A stretch of 64,000 nt of DNA from Pyrus communis (GCF_963583255.1 NC_084803.1:25766428-25830427), one strand, 5' to 3'. Numbered from the stretch's first letter, positions 44,420-57,294 are shown. Program-made: numbers and translations. Notes: generated by a model from the letters alone, not told the origin.

Positions 44420-46110
44420 TTTGTCACAATTTTCCCCATCAGTGGGTCCTGATGGTATACCAATTGAAGTGTGGAAGGTCTTGAGAGAGACGGGTATATC
44501 ATGATTCACAATTTTTTGAAAACGAAGAAAAGGTCAAATGAGTGGCAAAAAAAATACTTTGGTGTATATCAACAAGAATAAAGGCGATATACAGAATTGG
44601 ATGAACTATAATTGTATTAAGTTAATAAGTCATATAATGAAGCTTTGAGAGATAATTAAGCATAGGGTGCGGCAAAAGACACATGCTTCAGAGAATCAAT
44701 TCGGTTCATGCTATGGTGCTCGATTATGGAGGCAATCTATCTCTTACGAAGATCTATGAAACAATATGCGATATGAAAAAGGATTTGCCTGTGGCCTTTA
44801 TAAAATTGGAAACAACATATGATAGGATCGCAAGAGAAATTTTTTGGAGGATTCTAGAGAAGAAAAGAGTACGAGTGCCATATGTCCAAGCAATAAAAGA
44901 TATGTATGATGGAGTAAAGACTGCAATAAGAACTCATGAGGGACAAACCAAAAGCTTTCCTATAAGAATAAGGTTACACCAAGACTCAGCTTTAAGTTCT
45001 TACCTTTTTGCCTGGGTAACAGACAAGTTAAGGGGACATATTCAAGAATAGAATTTGCTACAAAAGCCGGCTAACGGGGGTATATCTGCGTATGAGAACA
45101 TAGTAATGGAGAAGGTAATAGCCGAAATAGGATTCGTTTTGGCTAGAGCGCCCAAATCCGCTATATATTTGACACGGGTTTGCCGTAATGCTAAAACAAT
45201 GGCGAATGCATCTATCGTCATTAATGCATAAATAAAGATACCAATTAGTAGTGATTGAATTCCTTCTATGGTTCCACATGATAAACCTGTACGAATATAA
45301 CCTACATGTCCAATTGAACTATGAGATCTCTTGGTATACACTTTTGCAAATGATATAGTGATGATAGACGAAACACATGAGGAAATAAATGCAAAGCTTA
45401 ACCTTTTGGTGGGAGGTGTTGGAATCTAAAGGTCTTTGCCTAAGTAGGTCGAAGACAAAGTATATGAACTACAACTTCAATGAGAATGGAGGTCCAAATT
45501 AGATAGGAGTGAGTATTGGAGATCAGAAAGTAGTAAAGAGTGAATGGTTTCATTATCTTGGATCTATCTTGCAAAAGAACAAAAAATTAGATGAAGATCT
45601 AAACCATAAGATACAAGCGAATGGATAAAGCGGAAGAGTGCATCAGGTGTATTGTGCGGTCGTCATAAGCTACTAAAGCTCAAGGAAAAAATTTATAAGA
45701 TGACAATACTGCCAAGAATGTTTTATGGCACAAAATGTTGGGCAGTCAAAAATCAACACATGCAAACAATGAGTCTAGCAGAGAAGAGAATGCTTCAACG
45801 AAAGTGTGGGCAAGAAATAAAGGAAAGAATTAATGATGAGGATACCTAAGGTAAAGCAGCAGTGGCTGCAATTGAAGATAATATAAGAGAAAATTGGTTA
45901 AGGCGGTATAGACACATGAACGAAGACCTACAAATGCTTCAGTTAGAAGTTGTGGCTATGAGACAGAGGTTGTTTAGGGTAAAAAAGGTAAAGGAAAACC
46001 TAGAATGGAGCTAATGGAAGACTTGGCTCAAAAGCGAGCACAATAACATTCTAAGATTCATACAGTCAACCCCATTTAGTGGGATAAGACTTGGCTGGTA
46101 TGTTTTGTAT
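44420..46110 (+). mobile_element. RTE-like LINE fragment (reverse transcriptase), decayed
   Basis: The text GPDGIPIEVWKVLRETGIS (about 44446), NKGDIQNWMNYNCIKLISH, KDLPVAFIKLETTYDRIARE and SFPIRIRLHQDSALSSYLFA is non-LTR reverse transcriptase. ANDIVMIDETHEEINAKLNL near 45340-45410 is the FADD-type catalytic box, with ANDI here instead of ADDI. KIYKMTILPRMFYGTKCWAV and MLQRKCGQEIKERINDEDT follow. The end CCATTTAGTGGGATAAGACT is the kind of 3' terminus seen in plant RTE LINEs. Many stops and frame shifts occur. The endonuclease domain is missing. A mitochondrial DNA piece interrupts it at 45049-45334. Confidence 0.8.
45049..45334 (-). pseudogene. nad2: NUMT: fragment of mitochondrial nad2 inserted in the LINE
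   Basis: On the minus strand an open stretch reads SSIGHVGYIRTGLSCGTIEG, GIFIYALMTIDAFAIVLALR, VKYIADLGALAKTNPISAIT and FSYADIPPLAGFCSK. This is the antiporter-like core of plant mitochondrial NADH dehydrogenase subunit 2 (complex I). It is a fragment of about 95 codons without the gene's ends, inside LINE RT, between HIQE and the ANDIVMID box, replacing a few LINE codons. Compared with the protein as I recall it there are a few substitutions (for example D where G is usual in YAGIPP). It is nuclear-integrated organelle DNA, not a working gene. Confidence 0.85.
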
Positions 46111-46759
46111 AGACCAACAGTTCTAGCAATTGACACCCTTCTTTCTAATGGTTGAACATTATTAAGAAAAGCACCAGGAATAAATTAGGGAAATACCCCA
46201 AAATGAGACAATTTCTTAATCAAGAGTGAAGCTTCGAAGTGAGGGTTTCTTGTTTGCATCAATGTTCCATCCTTAAAGATATGATTTTTGTACCAAATTT
46301 TGCATTTTGGCCAGAAAGTTCCATTATTTCTGGCTAGTGAAGCTTTAGTAGCCATGTTTCCACTACCATCAGGTTCATTTGTCTCTCTCTTATCTCTTTT
46401 TCTCTTTAACTCGATCATTTGTTCAATTATGTTTTTTGGGCTTGCAGAGATAGGAAGTCAAACAAAAGAGGGATGGGGAAGAGAGGGCTCGAAATGTGTT
46501 CTGGAATTCTTTATGGGTTTTGTTATTTTAGATTTCTGGCTTTCAATCTTAGAGTTTTACATTTTAATTGATGGTCAATATTTGTTAATTTTGTTATGAA
46601 CTTGGAAATGTTTGTGAATTCAATCTCGAATCGGTGTTTGTTTGAAAAAGTTTTTGAATTAGAAGTCTTAGTATAATATGTAAGAAATTGTACACGAAAT
46701 GCACACTACATGCACACAGAATACACAATTATCTTACTTGAGCCAATCTCTTTTTGTGT
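46111..46759. other. Spacer
   Basis: Between the LINE end and the ARL8-like remnant. Short ORFs occur on both strands (46185-46599), but neither has a recognisable domain. The missing first exon of the ARL8-like gene was looked for here and not found. Confidence 0.35.
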
Positions 46760-47570
46760 ACAAGTTCGATGAAGAAAGTAAGAAAAGGGAATGTCAACAA
46801 TGAAGTTGTGGGATCTTGGTAATTTAACCCAGGTTTGAAATCATGCAGGAAAGATATTGTAGTGCAATTTCCTCTATTGTGTTATGTTTCTACTTACTTG
46901 TATAGTTTTTAGGCATATGATTTGAATATTTTTTTTTGTTTCCCAACTATGACAGTAAACATTGTAGTTATTGCTAGTGAGACACTAGAATTGTTAGTCT
47001 TTTGTTTACATATGCAGTGATATGATTGTCAGTCTTCCATAAGATGTTGTATCTTCTGAAACCAACTTTATGTTTAGTTGAATTTGTCCCTTTTTTCACG
47101 TTGCAGTTATGTTGTGGTTCCTGTTGATTGTGATAACTTGCAAGTCTAAAGAAGAGAACTTGATGACCTCTTAAGTAAGGCATCGCTAAATGGTATTCCA
47201 CTATTGGTACTACGTAACGAGACTGACAAAAATGATGCTCCGTCTGAAGAGGGTTTGTCATAAGAAATGTAAGTGAACCTTTTCATACTTTATATGGAAT
47301 ACGGTTGCCCATTGTGGTGGTTTACTTTGAATAAATCGATGTTTGTGTTATTTGTTACATATGAATGTTTTGTTTTACATATAAATTGTGTTATTTTTAC
47401 ATACGAATTGTGTGTTGACCAACATATTTTGTTGTCTAGGGATCTGAAATCCATCACCGATAGGGAAGTTTGTTGGTTCATGATATCCTCCAAGAACTCT
47501 ACAAAAATTGATAGTCATTAACTGGCTTGTTAAGGATTCGAAGTCAAATATTTGAGTGTTTTCTTGTTGG
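46760..47570 (+). pseudogene. ARL8-like small GTPase pseudogene
   Basis: Three exon-like pieces follow the order of plant ARL8. About 46785-46880: KLWDLG, then decayed sequence corresponding to the QPRF-MWERYC stretch. About 47108-47270: [31 protein letters not shown] and EEGLS, ending at EM before GTAAG. About 47440-47565: LKSITDREVCWFMISSKNST, then NWLVKDSKS-type sequence after a one-base shift. ARL8 is an Arf-like GTPase of endomembranes of about 184 residues with an NKxD guanine motif; here LRNETD stands in place of LGNKID. In-frame stops, frameshifts and absence of the P-loop exon show decay. Retained introns argue against retroposition. Confidence 0.7.
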
Positions 47571-49439
47571 GACTGATAATATTACATTTCTGAGAGTGGA
47601 TTTTAACAAAGTTATCGAAGTGGTTGTTGTTGTTTGCTCATATGGGTTTGTATATATCTAACCATCCATGATCGTCTTTCTATTATGTGGTTGAGGCAAA
47701 CATATTGGGGTTGTTGCAGTAGCCATATGTCAATGCTTTAGCTTACACGTATACACTTTGACTTTGTGAATTGTAAAGTACACATTACTGTTGTTACACA
47801 TGATATGATTATTTTGGTTGATGAATTTGACATTGTGAGTTGTGTAACGTGAAAATTGCAATCTTTTGGATATATATGATCCTTGTGGATTATATTGTAA
47901 TTGTATCCACTATACGAATAGCATGGCGCAAATGGTGTCTTATAAATGGTAGAAGCAACTCGTTGCCAAATCTCCAATTTATGCATAATATGTGCATATA
48001 GTGTATATTTTATGTTCTTGTCATGTGCATATAATATACATTTTATGTGCTTGACATGTGCATTGTATTTACATGCCATGTGCATATCCTTTACATGAAG
48101 TGTGCACAATGATATAGTGTTTATGTCATCTACATCGTACGTACAGTGTATATAGTGCATATTAGCATATTTCATACTCTTCACATTAAGGTACTTTAGG
48201 ACATGGAACACAACTCAGATAACAAACACACGTAGTCCTTATTGTTTATTATCGTATAATAGTTAGCAAATGCATTCCACAATACGGTTATCACCATATA
48301 ATAGTTAGCAAAACGAGGTTGTACCACGGTTTTAACTCCGCGTTAAAAACCTCAGTTTCATGTCTCTACTTGGACATTATGTGTTGTGAATTGTTTTGGC
48401 TATCTAAGAAGTGGAATGCCTTTTTAGCATGATTTGGATCAAATGCTGTAGAAATTCGTAGCAGTGCTTTTTTGTCCCAACTTCAATGTTGCTTCCAATT
48501 TGTGGGAAGAAAAAAATCTTCCCCTTCTTTACCTTATATACAAGGTAACATATCACTAAGTACCCAAACAAAACCCATTACCTTTATATTATTATTAAGG
48601 GACCTTTGCAGGTTTCTCTCTTTGTGCATGGTTTTTCGGTTTTGGAAAGACCCAAGTTGACAATAAAGGTGACGAGACAAAAGGGTGAGGTGGTTAAGAT
48701 AATCCCTAGGCCCATAGCTCATTGTTCCAAGGTTTCCTTGTTCTACCCATTTTTCTCCCTCTTGTTTTTGTGTTAGCAGAAGAAGTTCTTCCATTGCCAA
48801 ACACAAGAAATTCTTCTGCCAACTGAAATTCTATCTCTTCCGATGACTGAAGGTTCGGCAGGCACATTTGTGCTCAATTTTTTAGGGTACTAAGGTAGGT
48901 TGTTTATTTCCAAGTTTCTATATCAATAATTTATGGATATGGTGGGTATGTTCCAATTTCTGTTTGAAGTGTCGTATTCCATAGATTTGACGAATTTTTT
49001 TTTTTCCGTGGTGTGCATATGGTGTGTATATGTTGAGCATATTATGTGCATAGGTTAGGCATATATTGTGCATATGGCATGCTTGTTTGTACTTTAATAT
49101 CACAATCGCGATTGTTTACTAGTTTTGATGCACCAATGTTAATTGTAATTTCAAGTTTGTGGAACAAAACATGGGGGAAGTACTTGTAATGATTTGTCAT
49201 AGTGGGATGTGGGTTACATCCGATAAGGAAAAGGAGTACGTAGGCGGTGAAGGACCAATTCCTTTGTTCGTGCCTTTTCATAATATTCCTTCCACATTAT
49301 TCTTGATTAGTTGTATGCTCTGAACACGTTCCCACAATTGCATATTCATATTAGTTAAATTTACGTGTTTTTATTTACATTCGCTCTTTCTTCATAACCT
49401 ACATAGATGTTAATATGACTTCATAACCTTCCTGTGTTG
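47571..49439. other. Unclassified AT-rich region with GCATATA-type words
   Basis: No gene was recognised. Stretches at 47985-48180 and 49010-49090 are rich in GTGCATAT, ATGTGCTTGACATGTGCAT and similar words, a loose, cryptic repeat. Part of this region could be an eroded 5' LTR of the gypsy element that follows, but no TG...CA border was found. Confidence 0.3.
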
Positions 49440-52400
49440 GCTAGCACGTGCCTACCCTAGTGTTTGGAGGATATTGAGGTCTGGCGTGTCAATTTGGTAT
49501 TAGAGCATGGTTTGTTCAGAGCATACTTAGGATCGTCTCTTACTCTAGTAATTTATCGGCCGTGATATCATTTGGATGTCACGGCTTTCGTTTATTGGTG
49601 TTTTTTCGGCACTGTTGTGTAATCTTTGTTCTGTCTGAATTGCCACATCCTTATCTGAAGTACAAAATTCATGTTGGGATTGTGCCTCATCGGCGATGTA
49701 ATTGATTAATGGATGACATTCAACAACGGACCTATACTCTGCGACATGCATTCCCTAGGAATAGTGGGCGCAGTCGGATTTACATTGAAGTGACGTGAAA
49801 CAGAAAAATCTTAGTGGGATAGAGTTTTAATGAGACCAGAATATCTAAATCGATAATGATACTCTACGACTTGCATTCCCTAGGAATGGCGGGCAGAGTC
49901 ATATCTATATGGAGATTGCTTGAGACATCTGAAGTTCGTGTTGGAGAAAATGAGGAAGCCTAAGTTGTAAGCGTAGTTTAGCAAATGTTAGTTTGGTAGG
50001 ATCAAATCAATGTTCTCAAACTTGTTGTTGCCGCTAAGGGAATTCTTATGGACCCTCAGGAGATTTCTCTGTGATTATCTTATCGACAACATTCTTGCTT
50101 ACTCTAATAATAAGGTCAAGTTCACTAAACATCGACAGTTAGCTTTACACCAAATTCTTCAAACGTTGTTTTTGTTTAGATTAAATACTTATCTTAGGAG
50201 ACTCTTTTGTAGTAGACATTATTTTTATCAATTTACAAAAAAGGTTAAGACTGTTGAAAATTGAAATCCTCACAAGGTGTTGTGAAATATGAAATATCTT
50301 TGGTTTTGTCAATTTCTATCGGCAGTTCTTAACGATTCTTTGAGCATAGCCCTATTTCCTTTTTGGCTAAGAAACAAGTCAATTTTGTTTGAGATGTGGA
50401 AAATGAACAACTAAAGTATTGTTTCACCTGATTGTTGTTCTTACACCTTTCGATGACATCGATAAATTTCAAATTCTACGGTGATGTTTTATTGAATGTT
50501 TGTTTGCACGCTGATGTAGCATGACCGAGTAACACGTGTGCCTCTTAACGGTTAGAACCGCATGAAGTGAACCATTCTATCGATGACCTAGAGTTGGTAA
50601 TAATTTCCTTTGCTGTAAAATCTGGTGATGTTTTCTCTACAGCAAAAAGTGTTGCATCCCTTCTGACCAAAGAAGTTGTATTGTTTTCCTACAGAAGGAG
50701 TTGAGCCTGAGATAGAAGAGGTGGATGGAACTCATCGGTGATTTTAATTGTACTTTTGAGTATTGTCTTGGTCAAGAAAATGTCGTAACTGATGCTTTTA
50801 GTCTAAAATCTCATGGACAGCTTACCTCTCTCTCAGCAATCCATGTCCCACTATTGTTTTCTCTTCGAGGAATTACTTTGGTGCCTGATCCACGGTATTG
50901 TCAACTCACTTCTAGGTCAAACTTGTATCGGTAGATTTCAGGTAGGAAGCCCAAAAGTCTGATCAGTGGTGTGCAAGTTTGAAGGAGCAAGTGTCAGATG
51001 ACATAAGACGGGATTTGAAAGTCCGAGGAGTTGGAACTTCGTTGATAGGAAATAAATTGCTTTTGCCTAAGGGTAATGAAGATGTGAAAAAGGAAAATTC
51101 TTGATGAGGCTCACATTTCAGTGTATGCCATGCATGCTGGTAGTACTAAATTGTGCCACTATTTTCGTCCATTTTATTACTAGTATGGTATGAATAGGAT
51201 ATGACTGAATATGTGAGGAAATTTCTGATTTACTAATAAATGGAAGCGGAGAGACAGAAGCCATCGGGCTTATCTCAATTTCATTCTTTTCCTGTTTGGG
51301 GGTGGGAAGAAATTTCCATGGTTATCCTTTTTAGGTTGTCAATGACCCACTAGGGATGTGAATGGAAATGGGTGAATGTCACCATAGGTTTCCTGTAGAA
51401 ACCACCTTGTACATGTGGAGACTATGATGACGTTTTGGTATTTGTTGATTAACTCACTCAGCATATTATCTAACAGTCCGTGAGGACTATACTTCAGACC
51501 GCTTGGCATAATTCTTCATTTTAGACTTCGTTAGACTGACGTCTCGATTAACATCGGTTTCGACCGTAATCCCATATTCACCTCCTGGTACTAGAGGGCA
51601 TTCTAGTTAACTTTGGGTTCGTGTTTACCCTACAACACTTCGTATCATTTCTAAAGCAGATAGACTATTTAGGAAAACCACTCAAGTTCGAAAGTTTTAG
51701 CTGAGACCATTAGTCATTCAATCACCCATTAACACCCTATCGAGTGAATCATTACCACAAGTGATTGAATCTCCCTAAGGTTATCGTTGTAACAAGTTGT
51801 TGTGAATATTGGAATGGGAAAAAGTCTAAGTTCCTGCCTGTCAAATTACTTTAGACTACCAATCAAGTCGAGTTCGCATTCAACCATCTCGACTTGCCAC
51901 CACATAATCAAGTTAGGTACTCACACGTGTTCTTGCATCAAAGTTACACATTTAATCCAGTTATTTTGTACTCTAGATTTGATGGACTTATTTTGACCCT
52001 TAAATTCTTGAGTGTTCTTTTAGGCTTCTCGGCATAGCCTTTCACTAAATTCGAGAGAAATTTTTCAATAAATTAGCTCGCTTAGGCTTTGTGAATCACA
52101 TTGTTCGGTTCTAGCGTGTGCCATCACTATTATACATCATCATGATGCATGTTTCAATTCCAAGTATTGTGAAACCTTCTTGAAGACTATAGGTAGTAAG
52201 TTGTTGTCCTGTACCACATTTCATTCTCAAATGGTTGGCTAGTCTGAACGAACTATTCAGACCTTGGAGGACGTGTTGTGTTCATCTGTTTTGTGGTTTC
52301 AGCATGATTAGAAATTGCACCGATTTCTATTGGAGTTGTTTACAACGACATTTATTATTTTCAATTTAGGTATGGCACTATTTGAGACATGGTATAAGAG

Positions 52401-53200
52401 ATTCTACGGGCAACACTTGTTAGACAGAAGAGTATTGTGAACTGGTATTCAAAAGATCGAAATTACGTTATGGGAAATTGTGTGCTTCAGATGATGTAGC
52501 CTTGGAGTTAGACAAAATGGTAATTTTGCACCCTTGGGAAGTTATTACTTGTTTATCAAGGCAAAAATGTGTTGTCAATATTGCGGGCTGCAGACAGTAA
52601 TATCAATGGCTTATTCGATGGGTTCGTTAAGCAAGTGGGCAAGTACACTCATCTGCGATAGTAGTTACTAATTAATTATTGTTTGGGCTCGACCCAAAGA
52701 CAAACACACCTATTTTTCGGAGTACGTGATGTTACAAATGTTTAGGGGAGATCCATTTTCATTTGCGGTTTTAATTTTCAGTGCAAGCATTTTAACTTAC
52801 CTTATCATGATTACATATATATATACTTCGACGTTATGAATGTTAAAGTGAGTCATTTCCATTTTCAGTTTTTTAAATCAGTACAATTTTTCGGCTTCTA
52901 TGTTTATACATATCTATTTTGACATTATCTTATTACGCATACATATTTTTGACCTTACATTATTATATATTTTCGACTTTATATTTTTATATAGTTATGA
53001 TACTACTATTATACGGATGGGGGAAGAAAGTATGAGCTTGGAGGCATAAAAGAGGAATCATTGCAATCCAATTGCGACAGAGTGACATTCTTTTTTATGC
53101 AACCGCTCGTACTTGATTTCTTCTTTATATATATTCTTCTTCCTATCTTCGACTATTTATGTATAGCAAGTTATTTCAAATTTTAGGGCCAAAATTTTCT
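49440..53200 (+). mobile_element. Decayed Ty3/gypsy retrotransposon
   Basis: AATTTGGTATTAGAGC at about 49492 looks like a primer-binding site following LTR-type text (GTGTTTGGAGGATATTGAGG). Pol fragments follow on plus: an RT piece with YLIDNILAYSNNKVKFTKH (50070-50140), an RNase H/linker piece with FNCTFEYCLGQENVVTDAFS and LKSHGQLTSLSAIHVPLL (50740-50870), the integrase zinc region around 51110-51230 and an integrase core piece with TTFHSQMVG and SERTIQTLEDVLCSSVL (52220-52290). All are heavily broken. Two near-repeats of GCATTCCCTAGGAAT lie at 49748 and 49874. It is inactive and probably old. Confidence 0.75.
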
Positions 53201-54601
53201 TCACAAGGGTAGATTATAACGACCCTTCTTGGATTCATACGAAACACGGAACATCGAAGGTAATTTTGTAATTTCACTTTAGTTAGGATATTTATTTTAA
53301 ATTTTGTCTTTGGTGGATCTTATTGGTGTGCCAGTAGGGCCTACCCATATTTTTGGTCTCCCGGCCCTCTTCTTTTCTTCTCACTCCCTGTGACTTTCTT
53401 CCTTTAGGTCTCTCTCATCTCTCCTTCTGTTAACTCTCTCTCTCTCACTCACCTTCCCTCCCTCTCCGAGAACCACCACAACTTACCATTCTAGCAAGCA
53501 CCTTAGCCAACCACCACCACCTTAAGGCCTTCGAGTCATGATCTTGAACCCAGGCCAAGGCCATAGCACTCGACAGTGGCTGCCACTGTTCACATTTCAT
53601 CCCCGATAGATTTCAGCAAGTTCTCATCATTTTTCACATTGGTAAGTCTTGAAAACCATCTAGATCTTTGTAGATCGTGTTTATGAGTGAGTTTGGGACC
53701 TTTTTGAGTTTTCATTTTTGTTGGACATAGAACCAGCTCGGGGGTAATGAACCCAGATGCTGGCAAGGGATACCATGACTTGCAGACCATTTTTCAACCA
53801 ATTATGGCCACGACAAATCTCCAAATTGGTGCGAACCTCTTCTTCTCATTCTAAGCTTCATTTTCATAGCTAAAACGTAGAAAATGGTGAAGAAATGAGC
53901 TCGAACAGAGCTCTAAAACCTTTGCCTAGATTTTGGACGACCCACAGCCTGAAAACTAGGTCGACTCGACCCGCAATCCAAAACCCAGCAACCGGCCCAA
54001 CCCAGCAACCCAAAACCCAGATCTTACCCGACCCGGACCTGATTCCCAGATTTTGATGGTCAACACGTGGGTCGCGTGTGGAGGGCTATCATGGCCAGCA
54101 CATGGAGCACACATGCCTCAGTTGAAGGTACTGTGCTCCGCAGCCGTCCGCGGTGGTACCAGCGACTTTCCAACCAACTTTTCTGGTAACACATCTCGGC
54201 ATTTGGCGACACATGCTATGGCGTGTGGCCTCTCGGGCCGTCGCCCTGTGGCGGCGTGTGGGGGAATCCACCTCTTAGGTTTTTTGACATCCTGAATTAT
54301 GACGTCTGTTTTCCCAAATTCAATCGTTTTAGTAAAGTTTTATTCATTGGTCCCTTTATGTGCTTAGGTTCGTTTGTTGGGACGACCCCATCCTCTCTAG
54401 TTTGCTTGGCTCTTCGACGACGGAGTATCCGCGAGTGGACCCCTTCCAAAATGCATGATTTAATTACTAGAAATGCATACATGAAAAACATGATTTTTAT
54501 GACTACGTTTTATGAAATGTTGATGAGTAAATCAAATGTACGCTTCTTGAAATATCATGCTTTATTGAATTTATTTTTTTATGCTTACTTAGTGGATATT
54601 A
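53201..54601 (+). other. Probable gypsy LTR or leader region
   Basis: Follows the integrase remnant. TTATAACGACCCTTCTTGG at about 53215 resembles the start of some gypsy LTRs. CT-rich and CCACCACC sequences and GC-rich patches (53990-54280) follow. ORFs at 53590-54627 lack recognisable domains. No matching 5' LTR was proven. Confidence 0.35.
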
Positions 54602-54805
54602 ATTTATATATGCCTTCGGGCGGGTGATGTAGGGCCTTCGGACGAATGATACTTATATATGCCTTCAGGCAAGCGATGTAGGGCCTACAAGCAGAATATT
54701 TATATATGCCTTCGTGCGGGTGATGTAAGGCCTATTGGTGGAAGATTTACATATGCCTTCGAGCGGGTGATGTAGGGCCTTCGGGTGGAAGATTTATATA
54801 TGCAC
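54602..54805. repeat. Tandem repeat, four units of 47-49 bp
   Basis: Units begin TTATATATGCCTTCGGGCGG and contain GTGATGTAGGGCCT, then a variable GGACGAATGAT/GGTGGAAGAT tail. Four diverged units are visible, followed by a partial fifth (TTATATATGCAC). Such arrays occur inside some gypsy LTRs. The units are contiguous with no unique spacers, so this is not CRISPR-like. Confidence 0.85.
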
Positions 54806-55079
54806 GACAGATCACTCGGTCCATAAGATTTACTTTCCTAGAAGAGGAAGGTCATGACACATAATGAATCCATACTTGATCCTTGTCTCAAATCATTTCC
54901 ATCTCATGAGATTAATCCGGATTACTCCCGAGACTTAAAGTTCTTAGTTCAGTATACTAATTTGGATGAGATAATGGAATTGGAATGAGATTATCATCGA
55001 TGTTGTTTTCATTTGTATGGTAGCTACCGACTTAAATAAAAAGTGACGATATCAAATCATCACCGTTGATTAGTGACAA
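54806..55079. other. Junction region between gypsy and copia remnants
   Basis: No coding or repeat signature was recognised. Confidence 0.3.
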
Positions 55080-57189
55080 CGTAGAACTGATTGGACAACC
55101 AAAATTACAATCTAGGTTAAGCCAAAGTGTGTTTGGACCCATAGTTCCTATACTACCCAAGGTAACCCTGTTGTGTTACGTAATGAGATGAATGAAATAT
55201 TGCAATATAATGCACGCCTTATGGCGCAAGGTTTCTCTCAAGCGCTCTATGATTGAGTGCAGCATTATGAAGTGTGGTTAGTGTTTCTCCATAAGGATAT
55301 TGATACAGAGATCTACATGTAAGTTCTTGAAGAATTACATGGACTGGTTCAAATAGTTCCAAACGACAGAACACCTTCTCAACTCGTTTGAGGTGTTCAC
55401 TTACGAATTGAAGCAATCCGACGGATGTGGTATACCCGTCTGAGTGATTATTTGATCAGTTAGGGATATAAATTATGCCCTTGCGTGTTAAACTATGAAG
55501 TCTTATTCTAAATTGTTAGAGTTATAGTTTATGTCAAATGACATAAATCTCACAAAGACTCTAGAAGAGCTTGCCTTGCACCTGAAGACGGAATTTGAGA
55601 TGAAGGATCTTGGGAAAACTTGTTTATGCCTTGACCTAAAGTTCAAATTTTGTTCTTACGGTACTTTGATCTACTAGTCGAACTACACCTCGAAGGTGTT
55701 ACCTTTTAAGTATACATATGATCTTCATACGCTATATGCAAATGAGCTTGAAGAGGTTAAGGAATCCGAAGTTCCATATTTGAGTTCGACTCTGCGCTTT
55801 GTTGTACTTAGCTCATTGTATTAGATAGGACATCTCCTTCGATGTTGATCTATTAGTAAAGATGCAGCATCATGCCTACACGCATCCATTGAATTGGTAT
55901 TAAAACGTTTCTGACTACTCCGAAGGTACTATGGATTTTGGCTAATTACAATGCATCCCAAGCGGATCTGAACCCCTTGATCTTGGGAATGATGCTTACC
56001 TTGTTTGTTATGTTGACGATAGTTACTTATCAAACCAGCACAAAACACATCAACAAATGGTTATGTCTTTACTATGAGGGATATTGCAATATCTTGGAGC
56101 TCCACGATGTGACCTTCGTTACGAAATCTTCGAACCGTTCCAAGACTCACCTCACTTCACTTCGCCACATGTGAGACATGGTTGAGAGCTCTTGTTGGGC
56201 ATATTCGAAGTACTTGATGTTTTCATCCATTGTTGAGTCCCGACGACAATCCATGAACACTATGCCGCATGTATCCATTTGACCAAGACATGATACATCA
56301 ACGAAGTCAACACCAAGACATATTGCATCTACATCACATCGGCAAAGCATCAAGAGATTGAAGTTATGCAAGCTGATCCCAAACAACCTTGCCAACCTCT
56401 ACATAATGTCAGTGCTGAAGTCAACCTTCTAAAAGCTTGTTCAAGAAATTGTTATGCTTAACTATTCATATGTAATGCTTATAGTTCTCATTTGGAAGTT
56501 CTGTCAAATTCAAGGGGAGTATCCAGAAGTATACTCACTTGATCTTAATGTACTTTTTCCCCTATACTTAGGAGCATTTTTCCCACTGGGTTTTTGCTAC
56601 CTAACTAGGTTTTGACAAGGCACCCATCCAGGGCTTGTCATACCCTTGAGAGCTATTCTACTTACGTCCAGAAGATGTATAGTTTTGACTTAATGCAACT
56701 TCACACTTTTCTCCTTAGTCTATGGGTTTTTATCCCACCTTAGGTTTTACCATAGCGAGGCTTTGTGAGTTTTACCTTTTATGCATTCTTCAGTTGATTT
56801 GAGACTCGCATTCGCTCACTATGCTGACGACTTCATCAACTGTACTTACTTCATCGCTGAAGACCTGATGCGCTATTTAGTTGAGTATTTACACACTCAA
56901 GGGGGAGTGTTGCAGTCCTATTAGATTAAGGATGTGATTGTGTAAATCATAACATATCTAGGATATCCTTATGGGATTCTATCATATCTCTTAGGCTAGA
57001 TATTATCCTATTAGAGTTGTAATCCTATTAGGGTAAGGAATTTACCTTCCCTACTACTATAAATAAAGACACAATGGGGTGATATAACACACACCTCACA
57101 ATTACACATCTCTCTCTTTCTCTCTACTGTTCCAGACCCCCTCTCTCTCTCTAGCCTCCATAATTGTTCAGTAAATTACGCCTACAACA
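55080..57189 (+). mobile_element. Decayed Ty1/copia retrotransposon, RT-RNase H and 3' LTR
   Basis: ARLMAQGFSQ (about 55210), then FLHKDIDTEIYM and further RT text in changing frames. Around 55930-56150 a frame-shifted RNase H region contains the ADAG/SDP-type order, readable as DAGYLSDP-like pieces in mixed frames. A polypurine tract CTCAAGGGGGAG (56896-56907) precedes the LTR. Stops are abundant and no gag or integrase was recognised, so it is a 5'-truncated, dead copy. Confidence 0.7.
56908..57189 (+). repeat. 3' LTR of the copia element, 282 bp
   Basis: Starts TGTTGCAGTCCTATTAG directly after the polypurine tract and ends GCCTACAACA, with TGTTG...CAACA inverted ends. A TATA-like ACTATAAATAAAGACAC at about 57056 would serve as the promoter, and a CT-rich tract follows. 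No 5' partner was found. Confidence 0.85.
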
Positions 57190-57263
57190 TAAACAACAAA
57201 AACTATTGCTTCTAGTTAAATTTATTGATGATTTAACCAAATTCTGTAAAAATATATGCTTAT

Positions 57264-57265
<2 letters not shown>

Positions 57266-57294
<29 letters not shown>

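Noticed and set aside
45042..45341. nad2 as a functional nuclear gene
   Set aside because: It lacks both gene ends, any targeting sequence and a promoter, and sits inside a dead LINE.
54602..54805. CRISPR-like array
   Set aside because: Units are contiguous and diverged with no unique spacers, in a plant LTR context.
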